This document shows positions 1 to 8,365 of a stretch of 20,764 bases of DNA, piece by piece (positions within the stretch are counted from its first letter, which is position 1; the number at the start of each line of letters is the position of its first letter). A program made the position numbers and the translations under genes. Location of the stretch: NCBI GenBank assembly GCA_002691085.1, contig NZGX01000044.1, positions 1 through 20,764 of the forward strand, in the 5' to 3' direction. The stretch is from Rhodospirillaceae bacterium (lineage in GTDB: Bacteria; Pseudomonadota; Alphaproteobacteria; Rhodospirillales; Rhodospirillaceae). Below the pieces are notes generated by a model that ran no database searches, had not been told where the DNA came from, and worked only from the letters and a program-made list of their open reading frames with translations.

Positions 1-1
1 G

Positions 2-76
2 ATAGCAGCTCCAATTTCTGCTTTATTACTTTGGTTAGGTTTAACCCCCTATAGAAAAGTAATTGAAGAAATTTAA
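2..76 (+). CDS. C-terminal end of an upstream membrane protein (partial)
   Basis: Reading from base 2 gives an open frame of 24 residues ending in TAA at 74-76. Its first part is hydrophobic (IAAPISALLLWLGLTPY) and it ends in a short charged tail (RKVIEEI). This is what the last transmembrane helix and cytoplasmic tail of a transporter look like, but the fragment is too short to name a family. It ends 25 bases before the Rieske oxygenase start and points the same way, so the two genes are probably in one operon. The other forward frames close early or look non-coding. Confidence 0.55.
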   Translation: MAAPISALLLWLGLTPYRKVIEEI

Positions 77-101
77 ATTAATTTTATTGTGCGAGTATAT
101 A

Positions 102-1301
102 ATGACTTCAAGAGATAAAAAATTATGGCAAGAAATGCCTTCTCTTCCAGATTTTAACTACGTATCTGGTGAAGTATATACCCAGCCTGAAATATTTAAG
201 AAAGAACAAGACAAAATCTTTTCCAAGACATGGCATTTTGTTTGTCATGAAAGTGAGTTATCTAAGCTTTATGATTATAGAGTCTACGATTATACAGGAA
301 AGTCAATTTTTAGTATTCGTGGGGAAGATGGCATTGTTAGAAGTTTCTTTAATGTTTGTTCTCATAGAGGAGCAAAATTGTTTTCAATGCCTTCTGGTAA
401 TGCAAAGAGAATTAAATGTTTTTATCATCATTGGATGTATAATTCTAAAGGAGCGTGTACTGGTATCCCAAGGCCATCAGCTTATTCTGATACCGAAGTA
501 AAAAAAGAAAAAATGGGATTAAGAGAAATTAGAACAGAGGTATACTTGGGTATGATATTCATTAACCTTTCTGATGAATCTGAGAATCTGCATAGCTATA
601 TTGGAAATGCGCTCGACGATTTGTCTGAAACAATGAGCATGCAACCGCTGGAAGTTTTTCACTACAATAAGATCCTAATCCACTCTAATTGGAAAGCATG
701 GCAAGAAACAAATATGGATATTTACCATGAGTTTATGCATGTTGTTCTAAGAAAAACACAGGTTAATGCAATGCCAATGGAAGACAGAAAATTATCAATA
801 TTTAAAAATGGACATGGGGGGAGTGGGGCAAGCCTTAAGGCTTCGTATACTAATTATAAAGGCTTTGCTAACCGTAAGGACGAGGTTGGTCCACTGCCAG
901 GTATGTCTGTATCTGATTTCAAGTTTATGAATATTTTTCCTTCCTTAACTATTATTGCACGCGGAACAGCAATTCGAATTGATAATGTAATACCTCTTAC
1001 ACCACATACCGCTGTAATTGAGATGAGAGGTATTGGAGTGATGGGTGAAAGCGACGAGGATCGAAGAGCAAGGCAAAAACATCATAATCAGTATTGGGGG
1101 CCTTTTGGACGCAATGTTCCCGAGGATATTATTGCAGCTGAAAGTTGTGCAGAAAGTTACAGGGGTTCAGCAGGTAAGTATCAAATCATTTCAAGGGATG
1201 AAGATGGAACGGGACAAGACGATATCATTTTAAGGTCATTCTATTCTGAATGGGCATTACATCTAGGTATTAACCCTGGTTCTCTAAAAGAAATTAAATG
1301 A
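102..1301 (+). CDS. Rieske non-haem iron oxygenase, large (alpha) subunit
   Basis: Catalytic subunit of a ring-hydroxylating-type oxygenase. It activates O2 at a mononuclear iron fed with electrons through a Rieske [2Fe-2S] cluster. With the start at 102 the protein has 399 residues. The cluster motif is C86-x-H88 and C106-x2-H109, with 17 residues between (standard spacing). The iron site is D206-x2-H209-x3-H213, and the third ligand is probably D342 in a PED segment. An open frame reaches back to a TTG at 63, but that would overlap the upstream gene. The ATG at 102 is preceded by GCGAG at 91-95 and starts the typical N-terminal region, so I prefer it. The stop overlaps the beta-subunit start (ATGA), indicating translational coupling. 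No ferredoxin or reductase gene is in the window. The substrate is unknown; relatives include aromatic dioxygenases and methanesulfonate monooxygenase-type enzymes. Confidence 0.9.
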   Translation: MTSRDKKLWQEMPSLPDFNYVSGEVYTQPEIFKKEQDKIFSKTWHFVCHESELSKLYDYRVYDYTGKSIFSIRGEDGIVRSFFNVCSHRGAKLFSMPSGNAKRIKCFYHHWMYNSKGACTGIPRPSAYSDTEVKKEKMGLREIRTEVYLGMIFINLSDESENLHSYIGNALDDLSETMSMQPLEVFHYNKILIHSNWKAWQETNMDIYHEFMHVVLRKTQVNAMPMEDRKLSIFKNGHGGSGASLKASYTNYKGFANRKDEVGPLPGMSVSDFKFMNIFPSLTIIARGTAIRIDNVIPLTPHTAVIEMRGIGVMGESDEDRRARQKHHNQYWGPFGRNVPEDIIAAESCAESYRGSAGKYQIISRDEDGTGQDDIILRSFYSEWALHLGINPGSLKEIK

Positions 1302-1747
1302 GTAATGAAGAAATAAGAAATATTATCCTTTTAAGCTGTAACTCTCTTGATGATCATGACTTTGAGGGTTTTTTAAATCTATGCGTTAAGGGCTTTAAAT
1401 ATACAATAAAAGTATTTAGCCCTGAGTTGCTTAAGGATATGGTATGGCTTGAACATGATTATGAAGGACTGAAGGTTTTATTTGAAGAACTTCCTGATCA
1501 TCTCCAAAGGAATGAAAAAATTTCAAGGCAACTGTCTTATCCTCTAGTTGAAACCTCAGCAAAAAAGATCAAAGTAACAACTAATTTTTGCGTATATAAA
1601 ACTGACCTTGATGGCAAAAGCTCAATATTTTGTATAGGTAATTACATTGATAATGTGTGTTATATCAATAATAAATATTTCTTAAAGGAAAGAGTTGTAC
1701 ATCTTGAAACACGAGATTTAGGTATAGGTCTTCATGTTCCAATATAA
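1298..1747 (+). CDS. Ring-hydroxylating oxygenase small (beta) subunit
   Basis: A 149-residue NTF2/SnoaL-like protein, the usual size for the structural beta subunit that joins alpha subunits into an alpha3beta3 hexamer. The C-terminal signature K-E-R-V-V-H-L-E-T-R-D-L-G-I-G (about residues 129-143) matches the conserved end of this family, where an R-x-V-x-L-(D/E)-T-R segment forms part of the central sheet. The N-terminal helices (residues 1-35) and an S-P-E-L-x-K-D-M-x-W-L segment near residues 41-51 resemble beta subunits of the methanesulfonate-monooxygenase type; that comparison is from memory and only suggestive. The start overlaps the alpha stop by 4 bases (ATGA), with a weak ribosome site, so translation is probably coupled. 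The gene ends just before a strong hairpin shared with the convergent katG. Confidence 0.85.
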   Translation: MSNEEIRNIILLSCNSLDDHDFEGFLNLCVKGFKYTIKVFSPELLKDMVWLEHDYEGLKVLFEELPDHLQRNEKISRQLSYPLVETSAKKIKVTTNFCVYKTDLDGKSSIFCIGNYIDNVCYINNKYFLKERVVHLETRDLGIGLHVPI

Positions 1748-1761
1748 AATATTAAGAAAAA

Positions 1762-1799
1762 AATGCTCTACTTTCTTTTTTAAAAGAAAGTAGAGCATT
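1762..1799. terminator. Bidirectional hairpin terminator between the oxygenase genes and katG
   Basis: A perfect 18-bp inverted repeat: AATGCTCTACTTTCTTTT at 1762-1779 and its complement at 1782-1799, separated by TT. The inner A/T pairs would open to form the loop. On the minus strand the stem is followed at once by a run of seven T residues, so it best fits a rho-independent terminator for katG. On the plus strand a T-rich stretch lies slightly further on, at 1809-1823. It sits between the stop codons of two convergent genes. Confidence 0.85.
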
Positions 1800-1821
1800 A
1801 GCTCAAACTTTATTTATTTTT

Positions 1822-4056
1822 TTAAAGTAAATCAAAACGGTCAAGTCTCATAACTTTAACCCATGCATTAATAAAGTCATTTACAAATTTTTCTTCACCG
1901 TCATCTGCAGCGTAAACTTCTGTGACCGCTCTTAACTCAGAATTTGATCCAAAAATTAGATCAACTGGCGTAGCTGTCCACTTAAGCTTTCCACTGTTTC
2001 TGTCTCTTCCCTCATACAAACCATCAGCCTTATTTGATTTAGTCCATGACGTTGACATATCAACGAGATTCTTAAAGAAAGCATTATTGAGATGTTCTGG
2101 TGTATTTGTCAAAACGCCATTTTTTGACTGGTTGGTATTTGCATTCAGTACACGCAAACCACCAACTAAAACAGTCATTTCTGGGACTGTAAGTGTAAGA
2201 AGGTTTGCCCGGTCAACTAACATTTCAGCTGGAGAGTTTTTTTGATTTTCTCCAAAATAGTTTCTAAAACCATCAGCCTTTGGCTCAAGAACTGAAAAAG
2301 ACTCTACATCAGTTTTTTCCTGAGACGCATCCATTCTTCCTGGAGTAAATGGTACCTTAACACTATGACCTGCATTTTTTGCTGCATACTCAACTGCAGT
2401 AGAACCAGCAAGAACTATTAGATCAGCTAGAGAGATTTTTTTATCTCCAGATTGCTTACTGTTAAAGTTCTTTTGTATACGTTCTAATCTTCTTAAGACA
2501 GATGAAAGTTCACGCGGATTGTTAACCTTCCAATTTTTTTGAGGAGATAATCTTATACGTGATCCATTTGCTCCCCCACGCATATCCGTTCCTCTGAAAG
2601 AAGCTGCAGATGCCCATGCTGTTCTAATAAGTCCTGGAATACCAATACCTGACTTTGCAATAGAATTTTTTAATTCTTTAATATCTTCGTCATTTATTAA
2701 AGAATGATTAACCTCAGGAATAGGATCTTGCCAAATCATTTCTTCTTGTGGAATCTCACTACCAATATACCTAGCACGTGGTCCCATATCGCGGTGTGTC
2801 AATTTGAACCAGGCTTTAGCAAATGCTAATTCGAATTCTTCAGGGTTTTCCTGAAATCTTTTAGAAATTTCTCTATAACTTGGGTCAAGCTTAAGAGATA
2901 AGTCTGTCGTGAACATTATAGGAGTGTGGAGTTTTTCTGGATCATGTGCGTCTGGTACGAATCTAGCATCTTCTTCGTTTTTAGGAACCCATTGAATATT
3001 TCCTGCAGGACTAGTGGATTGAACCCATTCAAACATAAAAAGATTATCTAAATATTGTGTTGTCCAAGAGACTGGATCTGCTGACCAAGCACCCTCAAAC
3101 CCACTTGTAACTGTATCTTCTGCGTTTCCTTTACCACAAGAATTTTTCCATCCAAAACCCTGTTCCTCAATGCTAGCAGCTGCAGGTTCTGCTTCGACAC
3201 ATTTCGAAGGATCATGTGCTCCATGAGCTTTTCCAAAAGTATGACCTCCAGCTATTAGAGCAACTGTTTCTTCATCATTCATTGCCATTCTACCAAAAGT
3301 TTCACGAATATCTTTTGCAGCTGCGATTGGGTCAGGATTTCCGTTAGGTCCTGCTGGATTAACATATATTAACCCCATTTGAACGGCGGCAAGTGGTTGC
3401 TCAAGCTGTCTATCACCTTTGTAACGTTTGTCTTCAAGCCATTCACTTTCTGGACCCCAATAAATCAGGTCAGGTTCCCATGCATCCTCTCGACCACCAG
3501 CAAAGCCAAAGGTTTTAAAACCCATTGATTCCATGGCTACATTTCCAGTTAGAACCATAAGGTCTGCCCAAGAAATTTTACTGCCGTATTTTTGTTTAAT
3601 CGGCCAAAGTAATCGAGTTGCTTTATCAAGATTTGTATTATCAGGCCAACTATTTAAGGGTTCAAATCTTTGCTGACCTCCACCAGCTCCTCCACGGCCA
3701 TCTGAGACACGATAAGTTCCAGCGCTGTGCCAAGCCATACGAATAAAAAAAGGACCATAATTACCATAATCAGCAGGCCACCAGTCTTGAGATGATGTCA
3801 TTACTGCCACAAGATCTTTTTTTATTTCCTCAAGGTTTAATTTTTCAAATTCTTCGGCGTAATTAAAATTTTTGCCAAAAGGATTAGAAGCAGGATTATG
3901 CTGTCTAAGAGGCTCAAGGCTAAGTTTATCTGGCCACCAATACTGAGTAGATTGAGGTGCACCCTCAGCATTCACATAATTTGAATTTAATAATAATGAA
4001 ACTGAAAAAATTAAGGTAATTAATAACCTCATCCTTCTTTGGACTTTATTCAACAT
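1822..4056 (-). CDS. katG: Catalase-peroxidase with an N-terminal signal peptide (secreted KatG/KatP type)
   Basis: Bifunctional haem enzyme that disproportionates H2O2 and acts as a peroxidase. The protein has 744 residues from the chosen start. Distal triad R106-W109-H110 sits in the RMAWHSAGTYR segment. The covalent Trp-Tyr-Met adduct partners are W109, Y231 and M257, and the proximal haem ligand is H272 in GGHTFGKAHG. The C-terminal half is the usual degenerate duplicate. Before the catalytic domain lies a basic stretch, a hydrophobic segment (about residues 10-25) and VNA|EG, a good signal-peptidase site after residue 30. The enzyme is therefore predicted to be exported, like periplasmic KatP. 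An in-frame ATG lies upstream at 4098, but AAGGGGG at 4066-4072 is 9 bases before the ATG at 4056, which decides the start. It is divergent from the GST gene and no OxyR-type site was recognised. Confidence 0.93.
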   Translation of the reverse strand: MLNKVQRRMRLLITLIFSVSLLLNSNYVNAEGAPQSTQYWWPDKLSLEPLRQHNPASNPFGKNFNYAEEFEKLNLEEIKKDLVAVMTSSQDWWPADYGNYGPFFIRMAWHSAGTYRVSDGRGGAGGGQQRFEPLNSWPDNTNLDKATRLLWPIKQKYGSKISWADLMVLTGNVAMESMGFKTFGFAGGREDAWEPDLIYWGPESEWLEDKRYKGDRQLEQPLAAVQMGLIYVNPAGPNGNPDPIAAAKDIRETFGRMAMNDEETVALIAGGHTFGKAHGAHDPSKCVEAEPAAASIEEQGFGWKNSCGKGNAEDTVTSGFEGAWSADPVSWTTQYLDNLFMFEWVQSTSPAGNIQWVPKNEEDARFVPDAHDPEKLHTPIMFTTDLSLKLDPSYREISKRFQENPEEFELAFAKAWFKLTHRDMGPRARYIGSEIPQEEMIWQDPIPEVNHSLINDEDIKELKNSIAKSGIGIPGLIRTAWASAASFRGTDMRGGANGSRIRLSPQKNWKVNNPRELSSVLRRLERIQKNFNSKQSGDKKISLADLIVLAGSTAVEYAAKNAGHSVKVPFTPGRMDASQEKTDVESFSVLEPKADGFRNYFGENQKNSPAEMLVDRANLLTLTVPEMTVLVGGLRVLNANTNQSKNGVLTNTPEHLNNAFFKNLVDMSTSWTKSNKADGLYEGRDRNSGKLKWTATPVDLIFGSNSELRAVTEVYAADDGEEKFVNDFINAWVKVMRLDRFDLL

Positions 4057-4065
4057 TTTACTAGA

Positions 4066-4072
4066 CCCCCTT
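4066..4072 (-). promoter_or_regulatory. Strong ribosome-binding site fixing the katG start
   Basis: The minus strand reads AAGGGGG, then 9 bases, then ATG at 4056. The alternative in-frame ATG at 4098 has no Shine-Dalgarno-like sequence. A later in-frame ATG (start of MRLLIT) has AGAAGG directly against it, too close to be used well. Confidence 0.7.
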
Positions 4073-4171
4073 GTAATAATTATGTTGTATATTTTCATTC
4101 TACATCATTTTTCGAGACAATAAATTGAAAATAGTAAATTTTGTAAATTTTGAAAGAAGGATCTCTGAAAT

Positions 4172-4795
4172 ATGAAAATCTATAATTCAAATTTAGGTGC
4201 AGCAACACGAGCTTTAAGGGTGATTCTATCTTTAAAACAAGTATCAATTAAAATAATAGATATCGATATGGCTTCGGGCGAAAATAGAAACTCAAGTTTT
4301 TTAAAAATAAATCCTGCAGGTGTTCTTCCTTGCTTAGAACTTGATAACGGTAAGGTTATTGGAGAAGTAAATGCTATTGCTGAATATTTAGACGAAATTT
4401 ATCCCAAAAACCTAATTTCAGGGAGTACACCCGAAGAAAGAGCTGAAACAAGAATGAGAATGAGACAATGTGACTGGCTTGTAATAGTTCCATTAGCCAA
4501 TGCATTCAGGCACGGAAGAGGAAAAAAGTTTTTTTCTGGTCGGATAAATATTTATGAGAGCCTTTCAGATCCTTCTCTAAAATTAGCAAAAGATGGTATG
4601 GAATGGATAAATACACATTTACAGGAAAATAAATATCTTTGTGGTTTGAGAATCTCATATGCAGACATAGTTTTTTATTCGATGATTAAGTTTTTATTGG
4701 AAGCAATCCGGATAAGTGTAAAAATAGATTTTCCATACCTTTATAATTATATTGAGAAGCTTGACTTGCATGAAGGTATTGGAAACATTAAATAG
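4172..4795 (+). CDS. Glutathione S-transferase family protein
   Basis: Cytosolic GST-fold protein of 207 residues, the usual length. The thioredoxin-like N-terminal domain (about 1-78) shows NPAGVLPCLEL with the invariant cis-proline at P53. The gamma-glutamyl-binding position follows in G-E65-V-N-A-I-A-E-Y-L, where most GSTs have E-S; here the serine is valine. The helical domain carries the N-capping box S162-Y-A-D165 in its expected place. A serine at position 6 could be the catalytic thiol-activating residue of the serine-type GSTs, but this is not certain. AGAAGG lies about 11 bases before the ATG. The gene is divergent from katG across 115 bp and convergent with the CMD-like gene with no gap. 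Substrate unknown; detoxification or a glutathione-dependent catabolic step (inference from context). Confidence 0.87.
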   Translation: MKIYNSNLGAATRALRVILSLKQVSIKIIDIDMASGENRNSSFLKINPAGVLPCLELDNGKVIGEVNAIAEYLDEIYPKNLISGSTPEERAETRMRMRQCDWLVIVPLANAFRHGRGKKFFSGRINIYESLSDPSLKLAKDGMEWINTHLQENKYLCGLRISYADIVFYSMIKFLLEAIRISVKIDFPYLYNYIEKLDLHEGIGNIK

Positions 4796-5500
4796 CTAAT
4801 CTTGGTTTGGGCCATCTTGATCTAACATCGCCCAATCAAGAAATTCTTTTGAAGCAATAATTTCCTTTTTTATAATCATGTCTCTCCAGACACTACAACC
4901 TTCAATAAAGTTAGGAATAGATCCTGTAAACATTGAATAGGTTAGAGCCTCTGCTATATGAGCTTCCTTTGTATTAAAGTCATAAAGTTTTTTAATATGC
5001 CAGGAGAGAGGTGTATGTTGCTTTATGCTCGTATGAATAGCAACTAATGCCAAGTTCATTAAAGATTCTTCTACTGCGTTATTTTTGTTAAGTGTCTTAA
5101 TTCCACTGAAATATAAATTTTTGCTATCTATCTTATTATCAATTTTTTTCCAATTTTTATCAGCAAAGATAATGGAAGACACCCCTCTAGCATATGTAGC
5201 AAGTTGGATTATACACTCTATTTCTGGAGAAGTTCCCCCCGCATCAAGAAATTTATTTAAATGCTGTGTTGCAATGTACTCTTCTGTAACAGCTAATATT
5301 CCAAGCCAAATGAATTCTTTTTCTTTCTCTTCCAAGTAACGTTTTTTTAGAGTTAAAGCAGAATAGCATTGGTCATATCCTGACAACAAATCAGGGTCTG
5401 TAAGGCTAAGCAAACCATGATGGGGAAGAAGATATCCTCTTTTATCCCTAATTTCACTTAAATTTTTAGATGCATTTGGATCAATTTTTTTACTAACCAT
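4796..5500 (-). CDS. Tandem carboxymuconolactone-decarboxylase-like (AhpD-fold) protein
   Basis: A 234-residue helical protein that appears to hold two CMD-like repeats. The first (about 59-106) reads E-K-E-F-I-W-L..., E74, H80, then DAGGTSPEIE, closely following the CMD pattern of Glu/His in the helix and G-x-(S/T)-x-x-E-I after it. The second (about 145-205) is weaker, with H162 and H168 and an EALTYSMFTG segment. The three cysteines (45, 96, 202) form no C-x-x-C pair, so thiol peroxidase activity of the AhpD type is unlikely. A decarboxylase, lactonase or hydrolase-like role in a ring-cleavage pathway fits the family and the neighbouring Rieske oxygenase, but is inference. AGG lies about 8 bases before the ATG. 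Its stop codon abuts the GST stop on the other strand. Confidence 0.72.
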   Translation of the reverse strand: MVSKKIDPNASKNLSEIRDKRGYLLPHHGLLSLTDPDLLSGYDQCYSALTLKKRYLEEKEKEFIWLGILAVTEEYIATQHLNKFLDAGGTSPEIECIIQLATYARGVSSIIFADKNWKKIDNKIDSKNLYFSGIKTLNKNNAVEESLMNLALVAIHTSIKQHTPLSWHIKKLYDFNTKEAHIAEALTYSMFTGSIPNFIEGCSVWRDMIIKKEIIASKEFLDWAMLDQDGPNQD

Positions 5501-5732
5501 TTATTCTACCTAATTAAACAAATTTATTTGATTATAGAGTATTATATTTAAACTAAAAATATCATGTATTTTAGAAATATTTTCCCTTTTACGTATATAT
5601 GTGGAAATACTTTACTTTAATGGTCTAATTTACTTTATTTTTAAGCAAAAAAATTTTAAATATCTTTGTATTATATCATTTTTTTGGTATTTTTTTCACC
5701 TAATGAACGAAATATAAATCTGGGGGATATCA
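5501..5732. other. AT-rich divergent intergenic region
   Basis: Lies between the divergent CMD-like gene and the TonB receptor gene. It is very A+T-rich with several T-runs, and must hold both promoters. I found no convincing -35/-10 pair, no TonB-regulon operator such as a Fur box, and no small ORF with a ribosome site. The receptor's Shine-Dalgarno sequence (GGGGG at 5722-5726) is at its right edge. Confidence 0.5.
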
Positions 5733-8279
5733 ATGCTTATGTTTTATCGTCGCCTATCAACAAAAATAGTTGCTTTGTTAACTATTTTTTCCATCTTTGG
5801 TTTAGACTCTTTGTCTTCACTTAGTTCTCAGCAACTTGCACTTGAAGAGATTACTGTAACAGCACGTAAAAGAAGTGAAAGTTTGCTAGAAATACCCTTG
5901 TCAATAACTGCTTTTTCTGCTGCGGATATTGAGGAAGGCGCATTTCGTGATTTAGGTGATATGGCACTTCAAACAGCAGGTCTGCAATTCAGTGCACGAA
6001 GTTCTGATGGTGTTAGAGGTGGACGTATTGACTCTGTTATAAGATTGAGAGGGGTTGATTTTAGTTCCTTAGACCATCTTCAGGCTACATCTGTTTTCGT
6101 GGATGGTGTTTTTGTTCTTGGAACTGCAAGCAGTTTGGGACTGCAAGACCTGGAAAGGGTTGAGATAATTAAGGGGCCTCAGTCAGCATTTTATGGAAGG
6201 AATACTTTTGCGGGTGCTGTAAATTATATCACTAAAAACCCTTCTTTAACGGAAGTCACTGGTAAAGTAGATATCTCAGCAGCAACTTATGGAAAATATG
6301 ATGGTAGTTTGCTAGTTGGAATTCCTTTGGTCGAGGGTAAGCTTGCAGCTCAACTTAATATCAAACAATATCAAACTGAGGGCGAATGGACCGCAAATGA
6401 TGGTGGGAAATTAGGACAAGAAACTACTTCTTCCATAAGTGGAACATTATATGGTGAACCTAATGAAAATCTTTCATTTAAATTCCGTGTTCATTATCAA
6501 AAAGATAATGATGGATCTCCAGTTACGGGTGTTCTAAGGGGTGAAGACTCAGCTAGCTGTGCAGGAGTATCAGTTCAGCGTTTTGATGAAAATGGACAAA
6601 TACAAACATATAGACCTCCATTGAGATATATCTGTGGAGAGCCTCCTGGTTTGGGTGAACCAGGAGCACCAATATTGTCTCGTGAAACAAGTTTAACACC
6701 TAGTTTACTTGCCTTAAATAGAGGCGGAGGCCCTGGAGGTATTGCTCCCGGACCAAACCCAACTCTTTTAATCGATAGGCTCTTGACTGCAGAAACTTAT
6801 ATTAAAAGTGTCCCAACTTTAAGTGGTTATGGAACTGAGCGTGATCAACTACGGTTGGCCTTTAACAGTGATTATGATTTTGATAATGGTTATTCTTTTT
6901 CATTCCTAGCTGGTTGGAATGATATGGGCCTCAACAACATGCGTGATTATGATATGTCTGATGATCAGGTTTGGTACTCTAGTGATCCTAAATTTGGAAG
7001 AGACTGGAGTATTGAAGCAAGAATTGTTAGCCCTCAAGATGGACGTTTTAGATGGCTTGCAGGCGCCACATATTATGATCAAGAATTTATAACAAATAAT
7101 ACTGGTGGTGAGTTAATCTTATCTACTTTCTTTGGTGGTGGCCCTGGATACTTTACTCTCCCAGCTACTTTTGGAAACCAAGCAAAAGTTAAGGCTCTCT
7201 TTGGCTCAGTCTCTTACGATCTTTCTGAAGAGATTACTCTTGATATCGAGGCAAGGTATTCAGAAGATGAGCGAACAGTTAATGATTCTGGTCAAACATT
7301 TGTTGATACATATAAAGAATGGACACCCAGGTTGATACTTAATTATCAGCCATCAGATGATACGACAGTCTATCTACAGGCCTCAAGGGGAACTCTTCCT
7401 GGTACAACGAATGGTTTGGTTGTTACATGTAGTAATGATGATTTTATTGAGTCATATATTTCTCCGCAAACTGGACAACCATCAACTGCTTCAGAGTGTT
7501 CACAGATTTCTGCACAATTATCTGGCGATCAGTTTGCTGGTGCTACATCAGCTCAAACACTTGATGCTGTTGAATTGGGATGGAAGCAACGTGCATTAGA
7601 TAACCGTGTCCAATTTAATATTAGTGGTTGGTATTATGAGTGGAAAAATAGACCTTATCCACTAGCTGTAACCTGGGTTAGAGATGCAGATACGCCTGCA
7701 CAAAGAGATAGAAGACCAAACGACTTTGCTAATACTCAGACAATAAATGTTGGTGGTTCTCTTAAGTTAAAAGGGGTGGAGTTTGAATCTGCCTTTGCAA
7801 TAACTGACTCTTGGGATGCTCAGTTAAATATTAGTTGGCAGGATTCTAAGAATACTGAATTATTTAATAATGATCAGATCAATAATAATGGAGGGTATTC
7901 TAATCTTAAGGGTTTAACAAATCCAAGGTACCCAGATATTATGGCTAACTTCTCTACAACTTATGAGCAGCCATTAGCTGGTGATTGGAATTGGTATACT
8001 CGCTGGGATATAATTTATAGTGGTGAATACTATGCAGGTCCATCTAACTTAATGGAGGGTCCTGATTATTTCTTGATTAATCCTCGCCTTGGAATTGTTC
8101 GTGACAATCTTCGTATTGAAGCTTTTGTCAGAAATCTTCTTCAAGAAGATGCTTGGGCAACTGTCATGGGGAACAGACACTACAGGCACTTCAGCTTTGA
8201 TTTCCGTTCATTCCATGCTGCAATCGTTTCTCCTCAAGAAAAAAGGACAATCGGTTTGAGGACTAACTTTACTTTTTAA
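5733..8279 (+). CDS. TonB-dependent outer-membrane receptor
   Basis: Outer-membrane ligand-gated channel of 848 residues that imports a substrate using TonB energy. The basic N-terminus and hydrophobic core (about 11-24) form a signal peptide. A TonB-box-like EEITVTA is at 38-44. The plug (about 50-175) includes VFVDGVFV (121-128) and L-E-R-V-E-I-I-K-G-P-Q-S (140-151) followed by YGRNTFAGAVNYIT. The rest is a beta barrel of alternating aromatic and polar strands ending in NFTF, with the usual terminal phenylalanine. Two predicted outer loops carry paired cysteines, and the stretch around residues 276-345 is rich in Gly and Pro, so it may hold a disulfide-bonded ligand-binding loop. GGGGG lies 6 bases before the ATG. 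It resembles receptors paired with MFS and catabolic genes rather than a clear siderophore or B12 type. Ligand unknown. Confidence 0.93.
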   Translation: MLMFYRRLSTKIVALLTIFSIFGLDSLSSLSSQQLALEEITVTARKRSESLLEIPLSITAFSAADIEEGAFRDLGDMALQTAGLQFSARSSDGVRGGRIDSVIRLRGVDFSSLDHLQATSVFVDGVFVLGTASSLGLQDLERVEIIKGPQSAFYGRNTFAGAVNYITKNPSLTEVTGKVDISAATYGKYDGSLLVGIPLVEGKLAAQLNIKQYQTEGEWTANDGGKLGQETTSSISGTLYGEPNENLSFKFRVHYQKDNDGSPVTGVLRGEDSASCAGVSVQRFDENGQIQTYRPPLRYICGEPPGLGEPGAPILSRETSLTPSLLALNRGGGPGGIAPGPNPTLLIDRLLTAETYIKSVPTLSGYGTERDQLRLAFNSDYDFDNGYSFSFLAGWNDMGLNNMRDYDMSDDQVWYSSDPKFGRDWSIEARIVSPQDGRFRWLAGATYYDQEFITNNTGGELILSTFFGGGPGYFTLPATFGNQAKVKALFGSVSYDLSEEITLDIEARYSEDERTVNDSGQTFVDTYKEWTPRLILNYQPSDDTTVYLQASRGTLPGTTNGLVVTCSNDDFIESYISPQTGQPSTASECSQISAQLSGDQFAGATSAQTLDAVELGWKQRALDNRVQFNISGWYYEWKNRPYPLAVTWVRDADTPAQRDRRPNDFANTQTINVGGSLKLKGVEFESAFAITDSWDAQLNISWQDSKNTELFNNDQINNNGGYSNLKGLTNPRYPDIMANFSTTYEQPLAGDWNWYTRWDIIYSGEYYAGPSNLMEGPDYFLINPRLGIVRDNLRIEAFVRNLLQEDAWATVMGNRHYRHFSFDFRSFHAAIVSPQEKRTIGLRTNFTF

Positions 8280-8303
8280 AACTTACCTTATCTATTTTCT
8301 AAC

Positions 8304-8340
8304 TGGCTCCCACATTTTATAGTGGGAGCCACTTTTCTTT
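8304..8340 (+). terminator. Rho-independent terminator after the TonB receptor
   Basis: Arms TGGCTCCCAC (8304-8313) and GTGGGAGCCA (8322-8331) form a perfect 10-bp GC-rich stem with an 8-base AT loop, followed by CTTTTCTTTA. It starts 24 bases after the receptor stop and ends about 25 bases before the MFS start. Confidence 0.85.
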
Positions 8341-8365
8341 ATACTTTTAAAATTAATATTTTCTT

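Noticed and set aside
4057..4098. In-frame upstream start that would extend KatG by 14 residues.
   Set aside because: It has no ribosome site, and AAGGGGG is correctly spaced for the start at 4056; the longer form would bury the signal peptide behind 14 extra residues.
4085..4185. Mirror similarity between ATGAAAATATACAA (minus strand, 4098-4085) and ATGAAAATCTATAA (plus strand, 4172-4185), a near inverted repeat around the katG/GST promoter region.
   Set aside because: The plus-strand copy is GST coding sequence and the minus-strand copy is katG leader; the match is 12 of 14 in AT-rich codons and there is no sign of an operator in between.
5570..5630. Short TTTCC ... GGAAA inverted repeat upstream of the TonB receptor gene as a possible operator.
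   Set aside because: Only 5 bp per arm with a long centre; not distinguishable from chance in this AT-rich stretch.
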